Below are positions 35,917 to 49,557 of a DNA stretch of 64,000 nt, in pieces (the first letter of the stretch is position 1; each line of letters begins with the position of its first letter). Made by a program: the position numbers and the translations under genes. The notes beneath the pieces are model-generated. The model was not told the origin of the DNA, did not search any database, and saw only the letters and a list, made by a program, of their open reading frames with translations. Where the stretch lies: the NCBI GenBank assembly GCA_019671135.1, contig JAHRHY010000002.1, forward strand, positions 2,991,501-3,055,500. The letters are read 5' to 3'. Source of the stretch: Linnemannia hyalina (Eukaryota; Mortierellomycota; Mortierellomycetes; Mortierellales; Mortierellaceae).

Positions 35917-38542
35917 ATGGTTGCCACCGTTCTCAGTAAAGCAGAGATGTCAAAGATGGTCCGCGAGTGCGTACCCGACGCAGACGACGCCATCATCGAC
36001 TACATCGTCGGCTACCTCGACGAAAACTCGACCCTCGGCGACGACGAGGACGCCATCGCAGAGTTTGTCCGCCCTCTTCTGGAAGACGCCGGTGGTGAGC
36101 CCGACGCCATTGACGCCCTTTGCAACCGCTTCCAATCCATGTTCGATTCCCAGGAGCGCCACACCAGCAAGAGTGTCGGATCCGACGGCTTGGCAAAGTT
36201 GCTGGAGAAGCCCGTGCACATGTTGAGCCAGGACAGCGTCTCGGCTACCGGCAAGATCGGAGCCCGCACCGTCGATCTCGAGGCCCTCTCTGGACGCAAG
36301 ATCCTCTCGCAGGTCGATACCAAGAAGCTGGAGAAGGCCGAGGCCAAGATTGCGGCCAAGATGGCCAAGCGCACGGCCCGTGTCGACTACGCAGCCAGTA
36401 AGTTGCTGGACAAGAAGGAAGACGTCGACATGTTGGCCGTCAACCCCATTCTGGATTACACCTCCACCAAGGGCAAGCTCAAGGACGTCAAGCTGGAGAA
36501 CTTTGATATCTCATTTGCTGGAAAGCGTATCTTGACCAACGCCAACCTCACCCTCGCCTTTGGACGTCGTTATGGTCTTGTCGGTCGTAACGGTATCGGA
36601 AAGTCGACCTTGCTTCGCACCCTCTCCCGCCGTGAGCTCAACGTCCCCACCCACATCAGTATTCTTCACGTCGAGCAGGAGGTAAATCATCTTGACTTTT
36701 CTTTTGAGGGTCATCGCTTAATCATGTTCCAATGTTTGTGTGTTTGATATCTAACCAAGTAATTATTACTTTGCCCATGTAGATGGCTGGTAGCGATACC
36801 GAGGCTCTTCAGGCTGTGTTAGCGGCTGATCAGTGGCGCGAGCATTTGTTGGGCGAGGAGAAGCGCTTGAACACTTTGAACATGGATATGGAGAAGGGCT
36901 TGCAGGAGGGCGACACCCGCTCCAAGGAGGAGTTTGAGCAGGATCGTGAGAAGGCCATGGTAGATCTCAAGGATGTTTACTCCAAGTTGGAGGCCATTGA
37001 GTCCGACAAGGCTGAAGCTCGGTAACGTTCAACTCTACTTTACGTTTTACGACGGTTCGGGAGAATTACAAGGATTCGTTGGACATGGACTAACATCGCG
37101 CGACGACCGGCGTCCTTTTCTTTTTGACGAACACTAGTGCTGCATCGATTCTTGCCGGTCTTGGATTCACTCCCGACAAGCACCATAACCCTACAAAGAG
37201 TTTCTCCGGAGGATGGCGTATGCGTCTCGCTCTTGCCCGCGCCCTTTTCAACAAGCCCGATCTGCTGCTTCTTGATGAGCCTACAAACATGTTGGATATC
37301 CCTGCCGTTATCTGGCTGGAGAACTATTTGAAAACTTGGCCCAATACCCTACTTGTCGTTTCTCACGACCGAGGTAAGCACGATACGATTTTTTCTGTCC
37401 GATTGGAATGATTGTAGAAGGATGGCTATATGATGTTAACCACGTCCATTTTCGCTCTATGATAAATAGAATTCTTGGATGAGGTCGCTACGGATATTTT
37501 GTACCAGCACTCTGAGCAATTGGATTACTACAAAGGCAACTTTACGCAGTTCCATACGACCAAGGCTGAGCGTCACAAGGCCCAGCTTCGCGAGTATGAG
37601 AACCAGGTTCAGTACCGCGCTCACTTGCAGGCTTTCATCGACCGCTGGAGATACAACGCCAACAGGGCCGCCCAGGCGCAGAGTAAGATCAAGATTCTGG
37701 AAAAGTTGCCAGAGTTGGAGCCACCAGAGGTCGAGAACTCGATCTTCTTCAAGTTCCCAGATCCCGAGAAGCTTGGACCACCAATTTTGCAGATGACAGA
37801 CTGCACGTTCGGATATAACGCCGAGAAGAACATTCTGGAGCACATTTACCTGGACATGCAAATGGATTCGCGTATTGCTGTGGTTGGTCCCAACGGAGCT
37901 GGTAAGACTACGATGTTAAAGTTGTTGACAGGCAAGCTCGAGCCTCAGAAGGGTCTTGTCCATCGTCACGGACGTCTTCGTTTCGCCCTGTTCAGTCAGC
38001 ATCACGTGGACCAACTGGATGTGAACCTGACCTCGGTCGAGTTTATGGCCAAGAACTGGCCAGGAAAGAGCGAGGAGGAGTACCGTCGTCAGTTGGGATC
38101 ATTTGGTATCACTGGTATGGTCGGTCTTCAGCAAATTGCCACACTTTCTGGAGGACAAAAGTCAAGAGTCGCTTTTGCCTGTCTCGGACTCCAGAACCCT
38201 CACTTCTTGATTCTTGATGAGGTATGCCTTTTGCCTTTGTTGTTTTGCTTGTTTTGTTACTGCTGAGCATTTATGCAAAGTTGATAGCGGATACATAACT
38301 GACAAACTATCATCCTCTTTAATTTGACACAGCCTACTAACCATTTGGATATGGACTCGATTGATGCGTTGACGAGTGCATTGAGCCAGTTCCAAGGAGG
38401 AGTTGTTATTGTCTCCCACGACGAGCGATTCATCAAGGCTGTCTGCAGCGAGCTGTGGGTCTGCGAGGGAGGCAGTCTCAAGAAGTTCCAGGGAGATGGT
38501 ATCAAGGAGTACAAAGAGTACGTTCTCTCCAAGGGTCTCTAG
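35917..38542 (+). CDS. GCN20: ABC-F ATPase, Gcn20/ABCF3 type
   Basis: Five exons: 35917-36681, 36783-37021, 37138-37373, 37470-38221, 38333-38542; 733 aa, close to yeast Gcn20 (752). The N-terminal 195 residues match the Gcn20/ABCF3 head that binds Gcn1. Two ABC modules follow without membrane segments. Module 1: Walker [10 protein letters not shown] from residue 223, signature SFSGGWRMR, Walker [10 protein letters not shown]. Module 2: Walker [10 protein letters not shown] near 553, signature LSGGQKSR, Walker B FLILDEPTNHLD. The charged linker between modules ([17 protein letters not shown]) is the ABC-F ribosome-facing region. By family knowledge it works with Gcn1 on ribosomes to activate Gcn2 during amino-acid starvation. 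The last intron splits the second Walker B between DE and PTN. Confidence 0.95.
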
Positions 38543-40494
38543 AAAAGCAATTACACTTTATTCCCCACTCTTCCTCCATGTTTTTGTTTTCTCCTTTTCC
38601 AACCCTCATGTAGAATAACAATTAAAACCCTACAAGTACAGACACCAACAGCTGCACAAGCAAAGCCCAACAAAAAGACATTTGTTGAAGAAGGGAGACC
38701 CATTTTCATGAATTGAGTGTCTTAACTTGACTCGGTGAATGATCCATGTTTTTTTGACACCACTATTGTTGTTGATGATGGTTTGTTTGAGTTCTGGACT
38801 TCTTAGGCCGAGGCGCGTGAATAGGTTGAACGTTCAATTCTAAGGAGTATGGTCCCACAAAAAGTGGGGTCTCTTGTTTTTATGTGTGTTGCTAGTTTTT
38901 TTTTGTTTTTCGGTATTCTTTGTTCTTGTTTTGTGGAGATCCTGCTAATTTATTATGCCAATGCGGACGATGGATGGAGCGGCGAACGAATATCGATCCA
39001 GCTGGGTTCTTCCTTCCTAGGAGCGGGCGATCATGACAACACCCTCTTTCTTCTTGTAGAGTTTCCCGCCATGCCATGAGGGATAGAGCTTTCAATTCAA
39101 CTCAAAAATGAAAAGAGGGCACCTGTACTGGGTTCATGATGCGTCTGTCAATTGAGTCGGTATATTTTTGAGGCTTGTTTTTATGGACCATTCATCATCA
39201 TCATCGTTTTTTTTTGGCTCAGTGTCGGATGGGTTCGGAGGAGGAGGGGTGGTTTGTGCGACGGTAAATCGACGCTGGTTGGCTGAGGATGTTTCCGTAT
39301 CCATGGGTCCCTCCCGAACTCAAACTCACCCGCACAAGTGATGACCTTGAATAACTTTTCTACGGTCTTTTCTTTCATGATCCTTTTCCTTTTTGACTTG
39401 GTTTGTTTGTTGCTCTGTTTTCCCTTCATTTACTGTTGCATGGATACATTCATGGCTAAGCATGTGCTTGTCTTTTTCTTGTATTCGTTGCTTCAAAGAG
39501 GAGGATTGTAATTTGGTATTGCAAGGTCATATCATTGTATCCATGAACAAACGTCTCAATAGACATTCAAGCTTCTCACTCATTTTTTTTTCTCGCGTCT
39601 ATATGAGCTGACGAGAGTGTCTTAGTCCTTTGAGCTGTTATCGATAGACCACATCATCTCTTCCCCATTATTGTAATATAAAAGAAAGAGAATTGTTCTT
39701 ACCCCGCATTTTCCTCTTTGTTCTTTGTCAGGGCACAAAGGCACTCTCACGCAACAACAAATAAAATGTCGCGAACGACCTCTATTATATTTTTTCGGAT
39801 TATTTCTCCTTCTTTCTCTCTCTCTCTCTCTCTCTCTCCCATCAACTCTTCCTTCCTCCAATCTCTCACTCACTTTAATTCCATCCCACCCCCTCGCACT
39901 CTTTCACTCTCTCAACACCCTTTTCTTTGTTCTTTATTTATCCTTTCCTCGTCCTTCATCACTCCTCCCCTCTTGCCATCCACCACCCTCTCATACGACC
40001 TACCCTCTCTTTTTGTTGTTGTTAGTCGTTAGACCTTCATGTGTTGACCTCTCCACGACTAGAGGTGCACCATAGGAACTCATATGTTGGTCTCTCCCCT
40101 CCTTCCATCTCCACGATTCACTCTACCATCTCCACATTCGAACCCTTTCTTTCACTGATTGTTGATCCCAGTTGAATAACAAAATACAAAAGCCCTTTTA
40201 TCTCTGTCCTAGTCTGTTTATTCTATACCTTTTACTTTACTTGCTTACTCCCTTCCCCTCTGCACATACTCTTCTGACATACATATACCCCTCCTTCCTT
40301 TGCCCCGGAGCAATCCTCCCCGTACCCGCATCCTCACAAGGAGCTAGAATACTATTGTTCACTCCTCCCCATTTCTTTTTTTATCCGCTTGCATTCATTC
40401 CCTTTCATTCTTTCTTTTCTTCTTCACACCTCCACCTTCCCTCTCACATTCAGCTCTCTCCTTGTCTCACCACACACACACTCCCATCGTTGCC
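38543..40494. other. Intergenic region upstream of the F-box gene
   Basis: 1.95 kb with no recognised gene. The first 600 bp are A/T-rich 3' flank. From 39780 to 40490 the plus strand is C/T-rich, including a (CT)n tract near 39818-39838, which is the likely promoter and leader of the F-box/WD40 gene. Confidence 0.5.
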
Positions 40495-43400
40495 ATGACG
40501 ACTCGCCAAGAGCCCGAGGGCGATGGAAAGGTGTCGAGATCCTACAGCTTGGCCTCGGCCCCACTTCGCCTCCTCTCCCATTCCTTCCACTCCACCGCCA
40601 TCACTCACGCCTCCTCTTCCTCCTCTTCCGCCTCTTCCTCGTCCACTACCATTGCTACAGCAGCACAGCAACAACAACAGCACTGCACGGAGCAACAATA
40701 CCCGACATCGTCATTGGACCCTTATCATCCCCACCAGCACTATCACCAGCATAACGACAGTTCGGCTTTCACTGTCTATGAATCCACCCCACCAGCGACT
40801 TCAATCGATACCAAGGATGTTGAGCCCTCGTTGTCCTTGTCGTCATCATCGTCATTGTCATTGTCATCGACATCGACTTCCTCCTTCTTCCCTTCCACCG
40901 AAGCAGCAGCCGCTTCCCCTGGGGCCTTGTGGTCTGATTTCCGCCACCAACAGCAGCAGACGCAGGAAGATCAGTCGGACACCCGTGATTCCTCCTTCGT
41001 CCTTCCATCCTTGCTCAATCCCTCAAACATTATCGACTCGTCCGTGTTATTGCTGTCGTCATCGTCATCTTTGTGGAGGAAGACAATCAAGCTCGAGCCT
41101 ACTTTACTCTCTTCCACTTCCCCTTTGCCCGCCGTCTCTCGGTCAACATCGAAATCGACAATAGTGTCCGTGGTGCCCGCCACCGCAGAAGCATCGTCCT
41201 CGTCTTTGGGTGTCCGGACAGACGGACGAGACCGACTGGAGAGATTGTTAATGCCGTATGACATCCGTTACTCGATCTTTGGTCGCTTGTCCCTCCAAGA
41301 TATTTACAACTGCCAATTGGTAAGTATTCTCTTCGTTTCCTAAACAATCAGAGTGCCCACGTTTTTTTTTTTTTTTGTTCTTCTTTTAGTTGTACCCGCT
41401 GTGTGCCCGCATTGTGTGATTCCCCTTTTTTGTGTGTGTGTGTGTGTGTTTTTTTTCATGCGCCGAGATGTGTCTGCCTTTATTTCCCCATTGTTCCATA
41501 CATGTCCCCAATGTACCCGTGAGGGATAACAAAAAGAGAGTTGCCCTTGTGGTCTTTTATGTGTGTGTGTGTTGTGTGCAATTGAGACAGACTTAATAAT
41601 AAGAAAAAAAATCTCTGTTTGTACTGTACAGGCTGACTGAAGGCATAAACAGGGTCGTGGTGGTCAAAAGAAGAGAAGGAGGGAATGAAAGGGGAACTCA
41701 AAAAAGGCGGGGAAGCTGACTGTGCCATATGCGAATGGAAGCGGCGCGCGGATTTTTTGTTTTTGTTTACAGCCTGGGAAACAGGAGGAGAGGGACCAAC
41801 TACCCCGCATTTTGCCTTTTGAAATCATTCATCTCGTGTCACTCTTCTCTCTTTGCAACTTTTGAAGGATTATGGACAACAACAAGGCAAGGTTGCTTAC
41901 AGGGCTTGGTTGGTTTATCATCGCACCTCTTTCACCACTCTCTTCTCCAGCTCACGTTCCAACGACAACCAACAACAACAAGAACGGCAGCAAGTGCAAT
42001 CGTGCGGCAACCAAACTATGGCAATGATCATTGTCGACAACAACCTTACCGACAAAATATTCCCCGTCCTTTTCCCATTGCTATTTGGGTTCAATTGAAA
42101 GTCGGACCGTTGTTGATTGACGGACGCTAACTCTGTTGTCGCTTCTCTTTTACTCTTTTCTAATTTTCGTCTTTCTCAATTACCTCTCTGATCCCAAAGG
42201 CATGTAGACTGCTCTATGGGGCAACGTCTGACCAGTTCATCTGGAAGAGGCTCGCTCTGAACGTCATCCAGGGCGAGTTCTATTTTGATATCCCAAAGAC
42301 GCTCCCACCCAATATTCCGAATTGGAAGTTCTTCTGCAAGCGCCATCTCCTCCGGCAAAAGAACTGGCGACGGGGCCATGTCCAAGACGTGATCTCGCTC
42401 GATGACAACTACCAAAAGTTGACAACCCTCCAGATCATGGCGCCCTATGTCCTGACAGGCTGTGACGATGGTCGGGTCCATCTGTGGAACATTAACACGA
42501 GAACGCTGCTTCACCGGTTCCAGATCCGCGGGGAGATTACCTGGGTCGAGCATCTCCAGGAGCAAAAGATTGTTGCGGGTCTCGGTTATGATATCGACAA
42601 CCTCCGGTCTGAGATCCGGTTGTTCTCGACAGAGACGGGTCAGCAAATCGGTCTCTATGAGGAGGACTTTTGGGATCTGGCTATCTGTGCCATCAACGAT
42701 ACCTACCTCGCTGCTTCTGATGGAGAGGGCCGCTATAGTACCTGGAACTGGAAGACTGGTGTCAAAGTCAGCCAATTCAAGGTTGAAGACGAGGTGAACA
42801 CCCTCCCACCTTTTTTTCCTGTTTATCTTGCCCCAATGAATGGCTAATGGTGCGAACCGCGTTTGTATTTTTTGAGACCAACTCTAACCATATTCGTACC
42901 GCGTTTTTGAAAAATACATAGACGTCGATTACAGAGGCTCTGTACTTTGTGCAGAACACTATCCTCGAACTTCACTACGACGGTTTGATCAGACTGTTCT
43001 CACTCCATGGAGAGTGTTACGGTCGGTTCACTCTTGACTCGATCCTCCCTAACCACCAAGTCTCATTCTGCTGGCTCCATAATGACTTTTCGATGGTTGT
43101 CTGGGAGTCAAGCAACACTATGGCCCATATCCGCCTGCCTCTCCTCCAAAGAAAGTCCTCGTCGGGCATCAAGAGCACGGTTAATCTTGAGCGTCACATC
43201 TCTCAGGAAGAGTGGGACAACCAAGGCGCAGAGGTGTACTGGCGCCACCAATTGACGCATACGTGCAACTTTGCGGCTATGGGAGGAGGACGGTTCCAGC
43301 TGCTGTATGTGCAGATCTTTGAGAACTTGAAGGACCATGTCCCGATCCGTGTGCATTCTTTGAGGCACAGTCGTCCGGCAGCCGAGATTGGAGTGTACCC

Positions 43401-43865
43401 TGCGCCTCCTAGTCCGCGTCCTATTGGAGCGACGACTACTACGCCGGCGTCTGCTCTTCCTGTGGACGAAAGTGGGGAGGCGGCGATCCGGATGGACGAT
43501 GACGGTAGAAGAGAAGAAGGATATGGGATGCAGCATGGAGAATATGTGACTGCCCATAGCCTCAACCCTGGGCTGGAGAAGATTATCCAAGGACTCCGAC
43601 CTTCGCGTATCGACTGCGATCCCGAGTACATCGTCGTAAGTTTTCTTTGAGTGTTTTAGGGTTCACATTTTTTTTTTGGAGGACCATGGCTTGGATGGGG
43701 AGTGGGTATTATATGGTTGTGATCATCGACATTAATGAAAAGATTGATAATCTTCTTCTGGATCGAATATTATTATTTTAGGTGGGTCTTGTGCAAGGAG
43801 GAGTACGCTTGCTCCAGTTTGCGCCTGTGGATGACGATCTGCTCGAGCGGCAGATGTATCGATGA
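40495..43865 (+). CDS. F-box protein with WD40-like repeats
   Basis: Four exons: 40495-41319, 42200-42793, 42922-43635, 43782-43865; 738 aa with phase-0 joins throughout. The first 245 residues are Ser/Gln/His-rich and probably disordered. An F-box spans about 250-300 (LLMPYDIRYSIFGRLSLQDI, then CRLLYGATSDQFIWKRLAL after the first intron). WD40-like units follow, the clearest being YVLTGCDDGRVHLWNINTR, then strands ending in IRLFSTETGQQIG and STWNWKTG. The C-terminal part carries a Pro/Thr-rich, acidic insertion before the last blades. By family knowledge it is a substrate receptor of an SCF (Skp1-cullin-F-box) ubiquitin ligase; the substrate is unknown. The first intron is 880 nt and splits the F-box; its acceptor (CCCAAAG at 42199) is weak, so this junction is the least certain part of the model. 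Confidence 0.8.
41431..41448. repeat. (GT)9 microsatellite in the long F-box intron
   Basis: Nine GT units followed by a T run, inside the 880-nt first intron of the F-box gene. A second, shorter GT run lies near 41560-41576. Confidence 0.9.
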
Positions 43866-44305
43866 AAGAGATGCGTGTTTGCTAGGCTGTTTTTTTTTCT
43901 GCTTGTCCTCTTGTTTTTGTTTGTTTATTTGTGTCTCCTTCGAAAAAAAAAAGCGGGGAAAACACAAATGGGGCAGACAAACTAATGCCTACGCAAATAT
44001 CAGCCGTAGCTAGTCGCGCTTGTACAATATTTTCGTTTTTGTTACTTTTTACTATTTACCCATTACCAGATACCAAACAGACACAATAGCAATATTTCAA
44101 CGATACTTTTTTTTTTACCCATACAGCCAACTTGGAATGAAGTTTGGTATTTCGAGATTTTTTTTATTTGAAATGTATGCACTATTTTCATCGCGTTTAT
44201 CAGAACAACGCGTGATGGTTTGAAGAGGGGTGGGGGAAAAAAGATAAAATAAATAGTAGGGTATTGGGTAAAAGAAGGCTGGAGTGAGTCCAGTCGTTAT
44301 GCACA
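43866..44305. other. Convergent spacer, no gene
   Basis: 440 bp between the stop codons of the F-box gene and the first sphingomyelinase. T-rich and A-rich runs consistent with two opposing 3' ends. Confidence 0.6.
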
Positions 44306-46788
44306 TTAGTGCTTGTTGATAGTTCCGCACAACTTCTTGTTCCAGGGCTTGAGAGGAGCACGCTTGTACAGGCTACGCAACCCCGAGGGGTCCATCATCG
44401 CCTCTCCCGCCATAGCCTCCATAGCCTCAGCCCGCTGGTCAGACCTTGCCTTCAACGAGATAGAAATGGGTGAACAGGAATCAGAACTCTTGCCCGCTCG
44501 GAGGTCACAGATCATTTCCTTGGGGCATGCGGATCCATTCGTACAGGCGGGCATCTTGTTGGCGGATTTTCCGCGGTAGGTCCAGTACTTCTGGAAGGCT
44601 GCTGGGTTGGATTCAAAGGCGACGGTGACATTGTGCCACCAGGCGGGGGAGAGGGGTTGTGTGGCGGCGGAGGGAGAGGAGAGGTAAGGGGTGTAGGCTG
44701 CGCGAGCCGAGTATTCGAGGTGCCAGTTTGGAGTTGTACCCTTGGCGTCCCAGGTCGAGGCTTGGGTCAAGTCTGCGACATAAGTCTCTGCATCGTAAAT
44801 GTTCCAATTGCCTGTATCGACCTTGTAGACTCTGAAGCCGGGGTTCAGGTTAGTGTAAGGAGTGACGGAGGGTCCAACCCAAGCCGTCGAGATCGCGCTA
44901 GCCGCATTTTTGGAAGGGGAATTGTAGAAGAGTGCGAATTCGTCGTAATGGGTATGACCAAAGAACTGTTCGGCAATGACGTGGGGGGAGTAGCGTTGGA
45001 CGACTTGGTAGTAGAGGGCGGACCAGTTCTGGAGACAATCGGTCTGTGACGGTCCTACATGGCCGATGATCCAGACCCGCTCGCCGGCATCTTCGGCGGC
45101 TTGGAGTTGGGTGATGAGCCATTTGAGTTCTCCGTTGGGGTCGTAGTCGGTTGTCTGTTGGAAAAAAAACACACGAAACAAAAAATATGGTCGTATTAGT
45201 GTTACTGTACCCTACAAAAGCCAGAACGACATGAAATAAGAAAACTCGTAATCAAGTTCAGGAGCAGTTAAGCGCTCTTACCTTCGCGTAGAGATAAAAG
45301 TTCATGGTGTAGCAAAAGTTGGTGTTGAGGGAGATGATTCGGAATCCGGGGGTGGGCGAGACGGTGTAGGCGCCGTTGTTGGCTTTCACAGAGTTTGTTG
45401 CAGATGCGGGGAGCCAGCGCGACCAGGCGGTTGCGAGGCTGTTGTAGAGCCATGAAGCGTCTCCGCCCGATGCTGTCGTGGGGAACAGGCTAGCAAGGGT
45501 GGTTAAAATAATATAACGAGAGACAGGGGTGAGCTTAGTGCTTCCATGTAGAAGGGAAAAAATTTGTACCTGCATGCTGGCTATGTCAGCAACGCAAGAT
45601 AATAATAGAAAAAGAACTTACTTGGGTGGTCCACTCTCATGGTTACCAATAGTTGGGTACACGGTTGCACCCAAGGACGCCAAAATCCCATACGCATTCG
45701 CCTCCTCGCCCACAACAGTGCTCGGAGTTTCTGCCCAAACATCATGCGGCGGCACATCACCCGTCAAGATCGCAAAAGCCGGCTTAGCAACCGTGGGCAC
45801 ATACTTCAACAGATCCTGACCTAATTTCACAGGGGAGTCGCAGTTGTAGTCTCCCCAGCTGGAGGCCGAGCGATTGTTGGAACCAGAGGCGGGGGAGTCG
45901 GGGTATTTACGGCAGCAGAGGGGGCGGTTGCATTGGGCCTCAGAGTTAGGGGTGTATTGTTCGTCGACGTGCCAGTCGGAGAGGTGGAGGACGTCGGAGA
46001 GGACTCCGGAGGGGGCGTGAATTGTGGGGTTTGCGGGGCGGGGTTTTGGGAAGGTGAGGGTTCCTGAAGAGACGGCAGGGGCTGGGCACACTCCGAGGAC
46101 TGATGAAGGGTGAGAGGGTAAATAAAAAGGATAGTGTAGCAAGGTGTTTCAGTTAGGTAATTGTGCAAAAGAGAAAAGAAAATGAAAAAGAAAAGTTGTG
46201 TCAGGAGGGTGGTAAAATGGATAATTGTTTTACCTTGGAAGCAGATCTCCTTGCCATCACCGCCTGTGAGATCAGCCTTGAGGAGCGAGTTGATGAGGAC
46301 TGGACCCTGCGAGTTGACCAGTCCAGCGCACTGTTATTTATATCATGCAACGATGCATGAAGAAGGGAAGGAAAAAAAAGCGGGAAATGTACGAGGAGGG
46401 TCAGAGCCTTGTACATGTATTATATATCCAACAAAGAAAAGAACGCAAGGAAAAAAAAGAGATAACTTACAACATCGGCGGGCTCCTTGGCAAGGGAAGG
46501 ACAGAGATCATTCACGACATCCAAAACCCAATTTTTGTTCAGGTACGCGACATCCTTGACGCCGACCAATGCTGCGACACATGCTGAACATTCAAGGGAG
46601 GTCAGAGCCTTTTGCAACAGCCCCTTCAACTTGTCAGTCACCAAGTTGCGCTTCTGGAGGTGACTCAAGTGCGAGGGGGCTGCGGCCAGAATGTCTGGAG
46701 TGGAAGGTTGGATGGGGGCCGGTGCGGCGAGGACGGTGGTCGTGGCGAGTGCCAATGACAGGATCACGGCGGAGATTTTGATACGCAT
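44306..46788 (-). CDS. Secreted acid sphingomyelinase-like phosphodiesterase, paralogue 1
   Basis: Five exons: 46788-46471, 46330-46234, 46099-45622, 45489-45282, 45154-44306; 649 aa. Signal peptide (MRIKISAVILSLALATTTVL), then a short propeptide ending in a Kex2-like KR at 46-47, then a saposin-B domain (about 50-140, with C67 and C70). The calcineurin-like metallophosphatase domain follows with all metal-binding blocks: D180-x-H182, GD at 252-253, GNHE at 290-293, GHV near H399 and GHTHYD at 433-438. The C-terminal segment is Cys-containing, as in acid sphingomyelinases. By family knowledge it hydrolyses a phosphodiester of sphingomyelin-like or related phospholipids in the secretory pathway or outside the cell; the natural substrate in fungi is not established. 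A tandem paralogue lies 2.77 kb upstream on the same strand. Confidence 0.9.
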
Positions 46789-49557
46789 CTTTGGTTGAAA
46801 GTGGGTCGTGAAGAGTGTGGATTGAGAGACAGGGAGAGGGGACGGGTTTGAAGGAGTTAGGGAGGGAGAGAGGGAGGGGTAACGTGGACAAGGTCAAGGA
46901 CAAGGGACAAAGAAAAAAAAGTGGAAATGGACAGGCCAACGGCTTTGGTTTTAAATAGCTTCAGGGGTTCGGAAGAATCCACATGTTCATCAGAATCACC
47001 CGTTGTCCGATGACGAGTCCGAGTGCTAAATGGTTGTGGAGGAAGGCAGTGGGTAATTAGAAAAAGGAGTCCATTGACCCTGATTCTTCCATCTTCGTTC
47101 CTAGATGTGAGATGCATCCAGGTCTAAGTGATATCCTGCATTAGCATACACAAAAAAAAAACGATTGAATACGAAATGAGTGTGGTATGCTCTTTGAAGT
47201 ATCCCTCTCCATTTTCTTTCCCTAGCGCCTCGTTGGCATGTTGGAATAGCTCGAATTAAATTGTTTGATTATTTGTTTGTTTGGGTTTTTGTTGTGGCTC
47301 CTGCAGGAACAAACAACGGACATGTGTTGTTGCTTCTGGTTTGATTGTTTGTTTATTTATTTGATCGCAATGAATTAGCTCCTTGGCATGTTGTCAAGGG
47401 GCGCGTGTATCCATGAATGGGAAAGGAGGGGTCAGTGACAAACGTGAGAAGGAAGTCGAAGGGAAAAGTATTTCCTTTTCGTATGTATCTGTCTTTTACC
47501 TTTCGCGGGTTGTCCGGAGTGGGAATCAAAAGAGAAAAAGAACTAGTGCGGCCACCAAGGAAAGAAGGATGGTGAGTGACGAGGAGAGGGGAGGGGATGG
47601 AAACTCTACTCTGTCAATTTCAAAGTTAAAAGCCGGCTTGTCACTGCAATCAGTGACCCATGGGGTACTTCTCCTTGTAGGTGCGCCTCATTGTTTGGTC
47701 AGCAATAGACGATGGAAGTCATTAGGCGAAATAGACAGGCAATGTTTCGTCCCATTGCCTTCGATTCAACGGTTCTTCAGGGGGCAGAATAGCCGGACAA
47801 CCATAACAAATTCAGTTATGGTCGAGACCCATCCTGCACCGTCCTTTTGACGGCAAACGTGCGAAATGAGGTCGAACGGACACCGTCCCGCATCCGTTTT
47901 GGGATTCTTTTCCCTTATCCATGTCCAACCTCCCTTGCCTCCTCGTCTAGAATGGCTCTTTTGTTTGTCATCGACCTTCCCATCTCGGAATGCGCATCAA
48001 GAGAAAAAACAAAACAACAGAGACCATGTCGTTTCTTCCAATAGGATTCAGCCCAAGGCGCACATACCCTTCTTCCCTTTCTTCTGTTGGCGCTACCTGA
48101 CTCGTTTCCTTGTTTACAGCAGCTGTCAAGAAGAACGAACTTAAAGAGATAAGAGGAAAGCGAGTGGACATAGCACTAACCAATAGAGTCATAAGCGCGT
48201 TAGTTTCCGCTGTTTGCATTGGTCAATGGAAACGACAGGCTGAGAATGCAAGGCGAGTGAAGAAGGAGGGGACCCTGCCAAGGGTGCAAGGGGGATGGAA
48301 TGAGGTAAACACGAGAGCAATTTTTCTTTCGATCACATTTCTGTTGTGCATCATCGTTTGAATCTTGTTTGGGAGCAGCTGCTCTGAACAAGAATTTCGC
48401 CGCTGTGGGAACATAATAAGCGGCGAACTTACACAACAAAAAAAAATGGATACTTGTTGTTGAGGATGTCGTCAACAAAGAAAGTGGAAATGGAAGCCAT
48501 GAGAGATGGAGGAAAGGGCTTGACTTGACATGTGCCAATTGCAAAAGTAGAGCTTACTAGACTGAGTGAGTTGAGTGAAGGAGAGAAGAAAAAAACAACA
48601 ACAACAGCAGCCAACCTAGGGGCAGTTGAAGTGGAGGACGCGTCTCTCCCCGAAAGTACATTGATTGTTCAGTCAAACTGAGATCCGTCGCAATATTTTT
48701 ACCTTTTGAATTTTTGATACGCACACCTTCGTACACGCATGTACAAGAAAGCACGCGTATATCTAGACATTAGTTCTTCTCATGTGTCCTCCTAACAAAG
48801 CCATATCTAAAAGATATATTAATAATGAAAATGCAGGCGAGCAGCGGAACAAAAATGCCGAGTCGGGGTTTTACGATGACACTTTGCCACGATGGACGGC
48901 CCCCACGTTCCGCCTTGCATGCATGCTGAGGATCTTGCAGGGATGATTGGCGGACCCGCCCTCCAGCCAATAATCTCGTCCGTATACTCAATGCGCAACA
49001 TCCTTTGGCCCCTCTTCCACCCTCGACATCCATTCCGGCGAAAAAAAAAAGTGCTCAATGAAATTATTTCCCTTCAAGCACCGACTCGGCTCTCAGTTAT
49101 TGTTCTCTTACGTTTTTTTTCGTTGTCGGTGCCACTTTAATGCAAACACATGGATGGATAGGATGAGGTTGAGGGATGAAAAAGTAGAGTACATACTTCA
49201 TTACATGATACAAATACATCGGTGGCCAGCACTTGAATTCTTCTTGTCGTACTTTCTGGAATAACCTAAACGGATGACTGGCCCTTCTTACCATGTGCTA
49301 ACAGAACCTCGTTAGCAGAGCAGGTGCCCCAACCCTTACACTCCCAAGACCGAGACAACGTTTTCCCATAGAAGCAAGATCATTGGAGCAGTTATGTATG
49401 TACAAAGAAAAGAGGCGAGAGGTTTTATTGTGGTATATGGGTGAGGGCGGACGACGTTCATGATCGTGTGTCGTCCAATGGTTTGACGTGGAAAAAATAG
49501 AGAGGAGTGTACTTGCTATTTTTCTATTAGGATGTGATATTATTTCATGTGCATGGG
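46789..49557. other. Spacer between the tandem sphingomyelinase genes
   Basis: 2.77 kb holding the promoter of paralogue 1 and the 3' flank of paralogue 2. A plus-strand frame of 155 codons at 47383-47850 has no recognisable motif, signal or splice partner and is not called. No RNA gene seen. Confidence 0.5.
46950..46957 (-). promoter_or_regulatory. TATA-like box of sphingomyelinase paralogue 1
   Basis: TATTTAAA on the minus strand, about 165 bp before the start codon at 46788. Confidence 0.45.

Noticed and set aside
47383..47850. 155-codon plus-strand frame between the sphingomyelinases
   Set aside because: No signal, motif, splice partner or conserved composition.
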